Shown: positions 16,557-24,315, counted from the first letter of the stretch. The stretch is 64,000 bases of DNA from Ponticaulis sp. (GCA_002692725.1 NZLU01000046.1:372001-436000), one strand, 5' to 3'. Numbers and translations are program-made. Notes: generated by a model from the letters alone, not told the origin.

Positions 16557-18686
16557 ATGACTTCAAAACCGTCCCCAGCTGACGAACGCGCCATTAAAGG
16601 GCGCGCCATCGTCACCTATGGCCGCAGCCTGATTTCCCTGGTGATTGCGCGGTCTCTTCACGAACGGGGCATCGAGGTCATCGGTGCCGATGATGTCGGC
16701 ATGACGGTGCTGTCCTTTTCCAAACATGTCAAAGACACCTTCATCCATGCCAGCCTCGAGAAAGACGAAGACGAAGCTCTGAACGATTTCGAAGAGGCCG
16801 TCAGGAAATATGCGCCGGAGGATGACCGACCTTATGTTCTCATCCCGGCGTTTCGGGATGCAAAGCTATTCGCAAAACATCGCAACCGGTTCGAGCCGCT
16901 GATCCAGATCGCGGCGCCCGAGATCGAGTCCATTTCTAAAATCGACCCGAAAGATGCACTCGCAGAATTTGCTCAGAAACACGATCTGGACATTCCGGAA
17001 ACCCACATCATCCAGCCCGAAGACTTCAACGCGGACGATTACGCCTCTGTCGACTTTCCGCGCATTGCAAAGCCCGTCGATGGTGTTGGCGGCCGCGGCG
17101 TCGAGAAAATTGCCTCGCTGGAGAAGCTGAAAGACTATGTCGACGCTGCTGATCCGTCTTCGCCAATCCTGCTACAAGAACTTGTTGAAGGGGAAGACTA
17201 TTGCGTCTCCGTCGTTGCCAATAAAGGCGAACTGCTGGGCGCAGTGACCTATCACAATCTGCGCCAGTTTCCGAATGATGCCGGCGCGGGCGCTATTCGG
17301 GAGACGGTCGATGAAACGCCGTTTCTGGAAAGCACTCGAAAACTCCTGGAACTCTCCAACTGGCATGGCGTAGCTGAGATCGATTTCCGCTGGAATGGCG
17401 ATCCGGATACCCCGCCAAAAATTATCGAAATCAATCCGCGCTATTGGGCAGGCCTGTTCCATTCGACCGCCTCGGGTATTGATTTCCCGTGGCTCGCTTT
17501 TGCATTGGCCGCAGATATCGAAATCGATCGTTCAGAGGACATGTCGGCCGAGATTGGCTTCAAATCCAAAACGCCGGGTGCCTGGCTGCTGTCAATCGCA
17601 GAGGAAACTGCAAGCTCTGACGAACATCTGAAGCAGTCCGGACGGGCATGGGTGCGCATGAAATATCATGCCTCCCGTGGCCATATCCTCAAGGCAACGT
17701 CTCATTTTCTCAAAAGTGCAGGTCATAGTGCAGCCACGCCAGGCATGTTGTCGACACTGCAGAAAGAAGTGGCACGCCATGACGACCTTCCGTCAGAGTT
17801 TTCAGCGGATGACGATCCGGCTGTCGGCCTCGGCATTCTGTTCGCGCTCAGTTCACTGGCGCGTCACGGCGAATTGCCACCCGAACTTAAATTCGAAGCC
17901 CCCGGTAAAGACGAAGAGGAACCAGCTCAACCGGAGCGCAAACCGCGCAAAACGGATCGTCCTGTGATTGGTATCACAAAGCCGGAAAAGGGTGATTTTC
18001 TCGCATATCTAGCCATGAAACTCGCGGTCTGGCTTGCGGGTGGTTCACCCGTCAAAATCACTTCTTCCGCGCCGCGCGATCCCCGCTCTATCGATGGGCT
18101 TCTCTTTGGAGGCGGATCGGATGTGTATCCCGAGCACTATCAAGGCCAGATCAAACCCGGATATCAGTATGATCACGCACGCGATGCTTTGGAAGAATCC
18201 TGGGCGAAAACCGCCCTGCGTCAGAACATTCCTGTTCTTGGCGTCTGCCGCGGCATGCAAATGCTGAACGTTCTCCAAGGAGGGACTCTGTCGAGCGATC
18301 TTAGCAAGTATGACGACATCAAGTATCCGATGACGTTCCTTAAGCGGCTGTTTTTCAGGAAATCGATTGCGATCAAGCCTGACAGCTGGCTGGCCCGCAT
18401 CACCGGCAAGAATCTTCTGTCTGTGAACTCCATTCACACACAGGCCATTCAGACGCTGGGTAATGGCTTTACTGCGTCCGCGCACGAGATTAACGGCCTG
18501 ATACAATCGATCGAACACAAGGATGCAGACTTTATGGTGGGCGTTCAATTCCACCCTGAATTTTTGATCCATAAGCGGTTCGCACGAGAGATTTTCAAAC
18601 AATTCATCGGGCACGCCAGGAATCGCATGGCACCGCGCGATGAGAAGTCTGAAACGCGTGTGGTAGGCGGTGCCCTCGCCGATTAG
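16557..18686 (+). CDS. ATP-grasp ligase fused to C26 (gamma-glutamyl amidase-like) domain
   Basis: A two-domain protein of 709 residues from ATG 16557. Earlier in-frame ATGs at 16524 and 16512 are also possible. Residues about 15-110 form a pre-ATP-grasp fold (AIVTYGRSLISLVIARSL). The ATP-grasp domain follows, with IAKPVDGVGGRGVEKI (about 168-183), LLQELVEGEDYC and the Mg2+-binding IIEINPRYW (about 290). After an acidic, proline-rich linker, residues from about 468 are a class I amidotransferase-like C26 domain as in PuuD: GLLFGGGSDVYPEHY, nucleophile Cys564 in LGVCRGMQ, and His666/Glu668 in VQFHPEF. Both active sites look intact. ATP-grasp enzymes make amide bonds, while C26 enzymes cut gamma-glutamyl amides, so the protein may form and hydrolyse the same conjugate, as glutathionylspermidine synthetase/amidase does. 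The substrate is unknown. Confidence 0.85.
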   Translation: MTSKPSPADERAIKGRAIVTYGRSLISLVIARSLHERGIEVIGADDVGMTVLSFSKHVKDTFIHASLEKDEDEALNDFEEAVRKYAPEDDRPYVLIPAFRDAKLFAKHRNRFEPLIQIAAPEIESISKIDPKDALAEFAQKHDLDIPETHIIQPEDFNADDYASVDFPRIAKPVDGVGGRGVEKIASLEKLKDYVDAADPSSPILLQELVEGEDYCVSVVANKGELLGAVTYHNLRQFPNDAGAGAIRETVDETPFLESTRKLLELSNWHGVAEIDFRWNGDPDTPPKIIEINPRYWAGLFHSTASGIDFPWLAFALAADIEIDRSEDMSAEIGFKSKTPGAWLLSIAEETASSDEHLKQSGRAWVRMKYHASRGHILKATSHFLKSAGHSAATPGMLSTLQKEVARHDDLPSEFSADDDPAVGLGILFALSSLARHGELPPELKFEAPGKDEEEPAQPERKPRKTDRPVIGITKPEKGDFLAYLAMKLAVWLAGGSPVKITSSAPRDPRSIDGLLFGGGSDVYPEHYQGQIKPGYQYDHARDALEESWAKTALRQNIPVLGVCRGMQMLNVLQGGTLSSDLSKYDDIKYPMTFLKRLFFRKSIAIKPDSWLARITGKNLLSVNSIHTQAIQTLGNGFTASAHEINGLIQSIEHKDADFMVGVQFHPEFLIHKRFAREIFKQFIGHARNRMAPRDEKSETRVVGGALAD

Positions 18687-19363
18687 TGCCGGATCATCCA
18701 GACCAATGTCCAGACGAGCGAGGAATAGAGGAAGAACAGAATTCCACAGCGGACCACAAAGCCAAAAACCATTGGCTTGATATCTTTCCAGCTCGTTTCG
18801 GCCGCGATATCTGCGACCGCTCGGGCAAGCTTCTCGGTCAGGTCATCCCGCTTTCGCCCAGCCAGCAATAGCAGAATATTCTCAGATTGTTTGACTTCCA
18901 GCTGCCGCGCTTCTTCCAGGACTTGCTCGAAAACCTGAGCTGAAACAGTCTCTGCTAATATAAGTTTGGGACGCCAGCCGAACTTCCGCAGCTCACCAAA
19001 CAGAAATTTGGCAGAAGGAAAGATGCGCCAGGCATCATAGCTGGTGAAGACCACAAACATCAGTGCCAGCGCCGCCGCCGACCAATGGTCGGCCACCCAC
19101 CCCATCAGGAACAAGGAGGCGATGGTCAGTATGATTGAGGCTTTGCCCAGAGTTGTCCAAAAAAAACGAATAAAACCATCTGAGAAAAATAGATGGGCTT
19201 GTTCGCGAATACGCTGTCGCGCCTGTTGGGCTGCGTCTGCAATTGCTTTGTCCGTCCGTCGATCGACCTCTCGACCCAGCACCTGACGCACAGCAGCAGC
19301 TGACGCCGATACGCCAGCTGCGATAGAGATCAGATTCTTCAGATTCCAGATGGACATGATCAA
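18683..19363 (-). CDS. Membrane protein of the YqjD-type operon, unknown function
   Basis: A 226-residue protein of unknown function with about three membrane segments. Two are adjacent around residues 70-110 (ASIILTIASLFLMGWVADHW, then SAAALALMFVVFTSYDAW) and one lies at the C-terminus (GILFFLYSSLVWTLVWM). Between them is a charged helical region with LAGRKRDDLTEKLARAVADI. It is the third gene of a minus-strand run after the ElaB/YqjD-like and YqjE-like genes, 33 bases from the second. Its stop overlaps the stop of the convergent ATP-grasp/C26 gene by four bases. It is therefore probably under the EcfG-type promoter at 20151-20175. Confidence 0.8.
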   Translation of the reverse strand: MIMSIWNLKNLISIAAGVSASAAAVRQVLGREVDRRTDKAIADAAQQARQRIREQAHLFFSDGFIRFFWTTLGKASIILTIASLFLMGWVADHWSAAALALMFVVFTSYDAWRIFPSAKFLFGELRKFGWRPKLILAETVSAQVFEQVLEEARQLEVKQSENILLLLAGRKRDDLTEKLARAVADIAAETSWKDIKPMVFGFVVRCGILFFLYSSLVWTLVWMIRH

Positions 19364-19396
19364 CTAGGTCGGTCACCTGCCCCCAGAATGCAAGCC

Positions 19397-19795
19397 TCAA
19401 AGGAGGCTAAACATAACCCGTTCCGCATTCTTGACGGCCCGGTCTGGATCGCTCGTTGCCGCATAGCCAACAAGCGCTGCGATACCCAAAGCGGTTACAG
19501 GCCGCTTCTCGACAATTGCAGAGATCGTATCGAAAGGCAGATCTGCGAGCATATCCGCTGTCGCGTCCTCAAACTGATCCAGTTCTTCATCAGCCGATTT
19601 GAAAATATCGAGGAAGAACAGCACACAAAGCGCAGCGACAAGGAACAACAATCCGCCCGTCGATAGCCCTGCCACCCAAAGCGGCATCCAATTGGCCAGC
19701 AACATCGTGACAGCCGCCGACAACGCAAGTACGCCAGCGAAGCCAAAAACAGCTCCGCTGACGCCTGCAAGCAATCTTAGTTTTGCTTTATCCAT
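19397..19795 (-). CDS. YqjE/holin-like small membrane protein
   Basis: A 132-residue protein with two strong membrane segments near the N-terminus (GAVFGFAGVLALSAAVTMLL and GGLLFLVAALCVLFFLDIF) and a weaker Ala/Gly-rich hydrophobic stretch near the C-terminus (VTALGIAALVGYAA). This resembles YqjE and holin-like partners of YqjD. The role is unknown; in enterobacteria yqjD, yqjE and yqjK form a stationary-phase operon. It lies six bases downstream of the YqjD-like gene. Confidence 0.75.
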   Translation of the reverse strand: MDKAKLRLLAGVSGAVFGFAGVLALSAAVTMLLANWMPLWVAGLSTGGLLFLVAALCVLFFLDIFKSADEELDQFEDATADMLADLPFDTISAIVEKRPVTALGIAALVGYAATSDPDRAVKNAERVMFSLL

Positions 19796-19801
19796 GTGCG
19801 T

Positions 19802-20122
19802 TTACCGGCGGGTCGCGATCGCGATCAGCGCGCCCACGCCAGCTGCTATACCAACTGCTGCGAGCGGCTTGCTGCGGATTTGTGACTGGATCGAGTCGCG
19901 TGTTGATTCGAGCGTATCAACCGCATCATCAGCCAGAGCTTTGCCCTTGTCGGCGCTTTTCTCAGCCTGCTTCCCAGCAAGACGTGAGACGCTTGCCATG
20001 AGAGAATTTACGTTGCCCTTCAGAGACTCAAAGTCTGACTTCAGCGCCTCAACGTCTGAATCAATCTCTTTGACCTCTTTTTTTTCATCTGAAGTCGGTA
20101 GTGGAATAGTGTTGGTCGACAT
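19802..20122 (-). CDS. ElaB/YqjD/DUF883-like membrane-anchored protein
   Basis: A 106-residue protein starting with ATG at 20122, preceded by AAGGAG. Residues about 10-75 form a charged amphipathic helix of the DUF883 type (VEALKSDFESLKGNVNSLM and KGKALADDAVDTLESTRDSI). The C-terminus is a glycine/alanine membrane anchor ending in ALIAIATRR. In E. coli, YqjD binds ribosomes at the inner membrane in stationary phase and is RpoS-controlled; here the gene has an EcfG-type promoter, which is the alphaproteobacterial counterpart. The longer frame to 20317 is rejected because it runs through that promoter. Confidence 0.85.
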   Translation of the reverse strand: MSTNTIPLPTSDEKKEVKEIDSDVEALKSDFESLKGNVNSLMASVSRLAGKQAEKSADKGKALADDAVDTLESTRDSIQSQIRSKPLAAVGIAAGVGALIAIATRR

Positions 20123-20150
20123 TATTGCTCTCCTTTCTGCGTGATGAACC

Positions 20151-20175
20151 AACGCAGCAATCGAGCAAGTGTTCC
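20151..20175 (-). promoter_or_regulatory. EcfG-type general stress promoter for the YqjD-like operon
   Basis: On the minus strand GGAAC (20175-20171) and CGTT (20154-20151) are separated by exactly 16 bases. The predicted transcript would have a leader of about 20 bases holding the AAGGAG site before ATG 20122. Confidence 0.78.
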
Positions 20176-20242
20176 GCAAAACCAGAAGCCCGACACCGAT
20201 GGGTATAATTTGGGCAATTTGGTGAAAGCGCCATTCTTCCCG

Positions 20243-20267
20243 GGAACGATCAGAACCAATCTTCGTT
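20243..20267 (+). promoter_or_regulatory. EcfG-type general stress promoter for the Crp/Fnr gene
   Basis: GGAAC (20243-20247) and CGTT (20264-20267) lie 16 bases apart, pointing to the Crp/Fnr gene. The expected start of transcription is within a few bases of ATG 20277, so this transcript would be nearly leaderless. A separate TATAAT at 20204-20209 lacks a matching -35 hexamer. Confidence 0.7.
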
Positions 20268-20276
20268 ATCGGTAGC

Positions 20277-21020
20277 ATGATTGCACTACGTAACAGACTT
20301 TCGCAGTTCAGCCCCATCCCGGATCCAATCTGGGCTGAGATGGGTCGTCTGGACAGGCAGAAAATGACGTTCTTCCCAGGGGAAGACGTTATTAAGGAGG
20401 GCGAGCCTGCTGATCGGATTTTTGTTATCCGTCGTGGGTGGGCTATTCGTTATAAGATGCTCGATGACGGTCGCCGTCAGATCGTAAACTTCATGCTTCC
20501 GGGCGATGTTTTCGATCTACAGGCTCTCGCTACACTAAGAGCGGACCATACCGTGACGGCTGTTACGGCTTGCGACATTACGTTCGTCCAGCAAGAGAGC
20601 TTCATGTCTGCGCTGTCGCGTTCAGCTCCATTGGCAGGCGCTTTCTGGTGGGCAGCGGTTCAGGAGGAAGCGATCCTGCGGGAGCAGATCGTGCGCGTGG
20701 GTCGCTTGTCCGCAAAAGAAAGAATTGGTCACCTGCTGCTGGAGCTTCAACGCCGTCAGAATGCAGGCCTCGGACGCGAGCAGAACGAAGTCGGCCTGCC
20801 GATCACGCGAACTGACATCGCAGATGCGCTCGGCCTTACGTCGGTGCACGTCTCGCGGACAATGTCGGCGATGCGACGCGACAACCTCATTGAAGAGGAA
20901 AATCATGCCGTCCGGATCATCGATCGGCGCATGCTGGCACAGATTTGCCATTTTGATGATGATTATTTGCACGTCCGACGCCCGGAAAAGCCTCTTTTTC
21001 AGGTGCCGGAAAGAAGCTGA
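20277..21020 (+). CDS. Crp/Fnr family transcriptional regulator
   Basis: A 247-residue regulator with an N-terminal cyclic-nucleotide-binding-type beta-barrel (FPGEDVIKEGEPADRIFVIRRG and LPGDVFDLQAL) and a C-terminal winged helix (LPITRTDIADALGLTSVHVSRTMSAMRRDNLI). The N-terminal FNR iron-sulfur cysteines are absent, so it is not an oxygen sensor of the FNR type. It lacks clear cAMP-binding residues as well. It is divergent from the YqjD-like operon across 154 bases that contain one EcfG-type promoter in each direction, so it may belong to the general stress regulon. Confidence 0.9.
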   Translation: MIALRNRLSQFSPIPDPIWAEMGRLDRQKMTFFPGEDVIKEGEPADRIFVIRRGWAIRYKMLDDGRRQIVNFMLPGDVFDLQALATLRADHTVTAVTACDITFVQQESFMSALSRSAPLAGAFWWAAVQEEAILREQIVRVGRLSAKERIGHLLLELQRRQNAGLGREQNEVGLPITRTDIADALGLTSVHVSRTMSAMRRDNLIEEENHAVRIIDRRMLAQICHFDDDYLHVRRPEKPLFQVPERS

Positions 21021-21091
21021 CGCAGCGGATTAACCTGCATCAACGAACCCGCCGGCGTTCTGTGACAGCCTGATCGCCGGGAAGGCATACG

Positions 21092-21571
21092 ATGGAACTA
21101 CCAGATCACGATCAACCCACACAACGCATATACGGACGGCTCCGTCGCTCCGGCTGGCTGATCATGGGTAGCCAGCAGGAAACGGATGACATTCTGGAAG
21201 ATTCCGTCCGCACCCGCTTCAAAGAACTCATGCACGCGCATACGGAACGCTCAATTGACGTCGAGGTGTTTACACTAGCCATTGGTGCCTTTGAACGGTC
21301 GCTGAATAACCGGCCAAAAGTCGCTTTTCTGGAGCAACCATCTACAAAGCGCCCGGAGCTATCCCGCGACATCAGAAAGCTGTCGCGAGTTGAACGCATA
21401 TCCCTGGCTCTGCTCGAAGTGGAAAATTTCAGCCTTGAAGAAGCTAGTCAAATCGCCGACCGGCATAGATCAGTCCTCGAGGCGGCGCTGTCACGCGCGG
21501 TGGAAATGCTTCGAGACCATGCGCTTCCAGAAATTATTGAGACCGAATGGACATCTTTGGGACGCGCTTAA
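21092..21571 (+). CDS. Sigma-factor-like protein (ECF-like or PhyR sigma-like domain without receiver)
   Basis: A 159-residue protein. The N-terminal half (RLRRSGWLIMGSQQETDDIL) has the spacing of sigma region 2 and is close in style to the sigma-like domain of PhyR. The C-terminal half resembles sigma region 4: LSRVERISLALLEVENFSLEEASQIADR followed by a recognition-like helix and SRAVEMLRDH. The acidic DNA-melting features of true region 2 are weak and there is no receiver domain. Possible roles are a divergent ECF sigma factor or a standalone sigma mimic that could bind an anti-sigma factor such as NepR. It lies 71 bases after the Crp/Fnr gene on the same strand, within a cluster of EcfG-type promoters. 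Confidence 0.6.
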   Translation: MELPDHDQPTQRIYGRLRRSGWLIMGSQQETDDILEDSVRTRFKELMHAHTERSIDVEVFTLAIGAFERSLNNRPKVAFLEQPSTKRPELSRDIRKLSRVERISLALLEVENFSLEEASQIADRHRSVLEAALSRAVEMLRDHALPEIIETEWTSLGRA

Positions 21572-21599
21572 ACACAGTCAGGAATTTTTGAAAAGTCTC

Positions 21600-21624
21600 G
21601 GAACCACCTCCACGGTCGTCCGTT
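21600..21624 (+). promoter_or_regulatory. EcfG-type general stress promoter for the 50-residue membrane protein
   Basis: GGAAC (21600-21604) and CGTT (21621-21624) are 16 bases apart, just after the sigma-like gene. The ATG of the small gene lies 19 bases beyond CGTT, with AGGAG in between. Confidence 0.75.
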
Positions 21625-21642
21625 GGATTTGGCAGGAGATTT

Positions 21643-21795
21643 ATGATGATGAACCCGACTGACGATCAAAAAACCTTCACAAATTCAAAGCCAAACAAAA
21701 AGGGCGTTCTCGCAGCGCTCTCGTTGATGACTGGCGCATCTGCCGTGTCTTTTGCGGTAATGGCCTTCGCCTTCGTTGAACAAGTCACGATCTGA
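21643..21795 (+). CDS. Small single-span membrane protein (50 residues)
   Basis: A 50-codon gene with a good ribosome site (AGGAG six bases before the ATG). The N-terminal 20 residues are hydrophilic with several Lys and Asp; then comes one membrane segment, LAALSLMTGASAVSFAVMAF. It ends FVEQVTI. I do not recognise a family. It has its own EcfG-type promoter and is followed by a strong bidirectional terminator, so it is a complete small transcription unit. Confidence 0.75.
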   Translation: MMMNPTDDQKTFTNSKPNKKGVLAALSLMTGASAVSFAVMAFAFVEQVTI

Positions 21796-21816
21796 ACAAT
21801 AAAGACCAAAACAAAA

Positions 21817-21840
21817 AAGCCGGGTTTCAAAACCCGGCTT
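21817..21840. terminator. Bidirectional terminator between the small stress gene and ndk
   Basis: A ten-base stem AAGCCGGGTT/AACCCGGCTT with loop TCAA is flanked by A-rich sequence on the left and a short T-tract on the right. It can end the small plus-strand gene and, on the minus strand, ndk. Confidence 0.88.
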
Positions 21841-21864
21841 TTCTGTATCTGAATTTCAGAAGGA

Positions 21865-22281
21865 TCAGCCGACGATCTCAGCTTCAGAAAAGAACTGAGC
21901 AATTTCAATTGCCGCGTTTTCCTGGCTGTCAGACCCGTGTACAGAGTTCTCGCCGATCGAAAGCGCAACTTCCTTACGGATCGTACCAGCATCCGCTTCT
22001 TCTGGGTTCGTCGCACCCATGACTTCGCGATATTTCGCAACGGCATTGTCTGCTTCCAGCACCTGAACGACAACCGGAGCAGACGTCATGAATTCGACCA
22101 GCTCGCCATAGAATGGGCGTTCAGCATGCACTTCATAGAAGCGTTTCGCCTGAGCTTCCGTCATTTGAATTCGACGCTGAGCCACAATGCGAAGACCAGC
22201 ACCCTCGATCATCGCATTGACTTTGCCAGTCAGATTACGCTTTGTCGCATCCGGTTTGATAATTGAGAATGTACGTTCCAT
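21865..22281 (-). CDS. ndk: Nucleoside diphosphate kinase
   Basis: Ndk transfers the gamma phosphate between nucleoside triphosphates and diphosphates through a phosphohistidine. The 138-residue product has the family start [21 protein letters not shown] (here about residues 1-21) and the catalytic histidine in [20 protein letters not shown]. It is a single-gene unit with a terminator downstream. Confidence 0.98.
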   Translation of the reverse strand: MERTFSIIKPDATKRNLTGKVNAMIEGAGLRIVAQRRIQMTEAQAKRFYEVHAERPFYGELVEFMTSAPVVVQVLEADNAVAKYREVMGATNPEEADAGTIRKEVALSIGENSVHGSDSQENAAIEIAQFFSEAEIVG

Positions 22282-22392
22282 AGCTGTCCCAGAACCTTTT
22301 GTTTGAAAGGGAAATCGAAATTCCCGCCGCTATAGAGGGCAAGTGACGCTCTGCCAACAGGGTTTATGGGAAAATCGGCGTTCAGCCTTCGA

Positions 22393-22848
22393 TCAGCTTT
22401 TCATTTCGGTCCAGCCAGAGCCTGAAGATTGCTGAAAATAGCGAACACTTTGCTCGTTCTTTTTCGCCTGGCTGTATTGCTGCCTGGCGGTTGCGCGCGC
22501 GGCCTGATCCTGATCTTCGAACACGACCATAACCCGCTCAAACGGCAGGTCAGATGTCTCAGTCGTTTTTCCGTTCAGCAAGACAAGCACGCGGGATTTA
22601 TTGGGATTAGCGAGTTCCGAACTCAGCAATATGGGCTGGCGCTCTGCCAGCTCTCCGTCCCGACCATGCGGAAGAAAACTATCATCCCGCCACTTCCATA
22701 AATCGGCATCGATACTGGCAAGCTCTGCGCTGTTGTCAGACACGACCAGCACGCGCCAGCCCCGTTCAAGACATTTCTCGAACAAGGGCGCGAGAGCAGC
22801 GGCGAGCGGTGGCTGCTGCAGATGATAGAACCACCACTCGCAAGCCAT
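22393..22848 (-). CDS. holC: DNA polymerase III chi subunit HolC
   Basis: HolC connects the clamp-loader complex to single-stranded-DNA-binding protein at the replication fork. The 151-residue product shows family features: WWFYHLQQPPLAAALAPLFEKCLERGWRV near the start (positions about 5-33), DADLWKWRDDSFLPHG, and a segment ending in FEDQDQAARATARQQY. It follows pepA by only three bases, an order common in proteobacteria. Confidence 0.93.
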   Translation of the reverse strand: MACEWWFYHLQQPPLAAALAPLFEKCLERGWRVLVVSDNSAELASIDADLWKWRDDSFLPHGRDGELAERQPILLSSELANPNKSRVLVLLNGKTTETSDLPFERVMVVFEDQDQAARATARQQYSQAKKNEQSVRYFQQSSGSGWTEMKS

Positions 22849-22851
22849 GTT

Positions 22852-24315
22852 TTATCCGACCTCGTAATGGTCTTTTACGAGACGATCGAGCAGGCGCGGG
22901 CCAAAGCCACTCGCCCATGACGGGTCGATTGCAGATTTGTCACCTGTCTTCCAGGCAACTCCGGCAATATCGATATGCGCCCAAGGCGTACCATCTTTGA
23001 TGAACCGCTTCAGGAATTGCGCAGCCGTGATCGACCCGGCCGCCGGACCACCAATATTCTTCATATCTGCGAACTGAGACTTGAGCAGTTTGTCATACGC
23101 CGGTGACAGTGGAAGTCTCCAGCAGGTTTCGCCCTCTGCCACACCTGACGAAATGAGCTGATCAGCCAGCGCATCGTCGTTTGAGAACACGCCAGCATTC
23201 TCATGACCGAGGGACACAATGATCGCGCCGGTCAGTGTTGCCAGATCGATGATGGCCTTGGGCTTGTAGGTTTCCTGCGCATACCAAAGCACATCACACA
23301 GAACGAGGCGGCCTTCGGCATCGGTGTTCTGGTTCTCAACCGTCTGGCCTGACATGGTGTAGACAATATCGCCCGGGCGGCTTGCATTACCGTCTGGCAT
23401 ATTCTCAACGAGACCAACCAGTCCGACCACATTGGCCTTGGCCTTACGCATTGCGAGGGTTTTCATCGCGCCCACAACAGCCGCCGATCCGCCCATATCG
23501 CCCTTCATGTCCTGCATGTTCGGGCCGGGCTTGAGGGAAATACCGCCCGTATCAAAACAAACGCCCTTACCGACAAGTGCCAGCGGCGCTTCATCGCCTC
23601 CACCATTCCATTCCATGATGGCCATCTGGGACTCACGAACAGAGCCCTGCCCCACGCCGAGCAGGGAATTCATGCCCAGCTTGGTCATTTCGTCTTCGCC
23701 GAGAACGGTCACTTTGATGCCAAGCGCTTCCATCTCTTTGATTCGATCCGCATAGCTTTCGGGATAAAGTACATTTGGTGGCTCATTCATGAGATCACGC
23801 GCCATCTCAGTGCCCGCTGCAGCGGCTTCCAGCTCTTTCCAGAGCGCGGTCACGCTATCCGACACTGATGTCACCAGAGACACAGTCTCCAGCGATGGTT
23901 TCTGATCATCCGTCAGCTTCGTCATGTATTTGTCGAAGCGATATGCAGCGAGCCGCGCGCCGAGCAGGATGCGGGCATCATCCGCACCACCAACGCCCAT
24001 GATTGCGATAGATGTGTAACCAGACGTCAAAGTCTGCTTCACGGCCTGACCGCCGAATTCTTCCAATGCACGGGCTGTGTCGCCATCGAGCTTTCCAGCG
24101 CCGATCACAATAATCTTCGCCGGTTCATCACCATTGGTGATGTAGGAAAGCGACTGACCAGACTTGCCACGAAAACGCGAAGCCTCGGCAGCTTTGGTCA
24201 GTTTATCGCTCAATCCTGCCTCAACATCATTCAGGCTGGTAGGGATAGAATTGTCCTCTGTTGCCAGAACGATAAGCACCTGGGCGGAAGGACTGTCTTT
24301 TATTTCGAAGTTCAT
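22852..24315 (-). CDS. pepA: Leucyl aminopeptidase (cytosol aminopeptidase)
   Basis: A 487-residue M17 aminopeptidase that removes N-terminal residues in the cytoplasm. The di-metal site is visible in VGKGVCFDTGGISLKPG, MKGDMGGSAAV and NTDAEGRLVLCDVL; PepA also has DNA-binding roles in some bacteria. It is divergent from lptF and co-directional with holC. Confidence 0.97.
   Translation of the reverse strand: MNFEIKDSPSAQVLIVLATEDNSIPTSLNDVEAGLSDKLTKAAEASRFRGKSGQSLSYITNGDEPAKIIVIGAGKLDGDTARALEEFGGQAVKQTLTSGYTSIAIMGVGGADDARILLGARLAAYRFDKYMTKLTDDQKPSLETVSLVTSVSDSVTALWKELEAAAAGTEMARDLMNEPPNVLYPESYADRIKEMEALGIKVTVLGEDEMTKLGMNSLLGVGQGSVRESQMAIMEWNGGGDEAPLALVGKGVCFDTGGISLKPGPNMQDMKGDMGGSAAVVGAMKTLAMRKAKANVVGLVGLVENMPDGNASRPGDIVYTMSGQTVENQNTDAEGRLVLCDVLWYAQETYKPKAIIDLATLTGAIIVSLGHENAGVFSNDDALADQLISSGVAEGETCWRLPLSPAYDKLLKSQFADMKNIGGPAAGSITAAQFLKRFIKDGTPWAHIDIAGVAWKTGDKSAIDPSWASGFGPRLLDRLVKDHYEVG

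Noticed and set aside
20204-20209. TATAAT as a housekeeping promoter for the Crp/Fnr gene
   Set aside because: No recognisable -35 hexamer at the right distance.
19802-20317. The longer 171-residue form of the YqjD-like protein
   Set aside because: It would start inside the divergent Crp/Fnr gene and read through both stress promoters; ATG 20122 has an excellent ribosome site.
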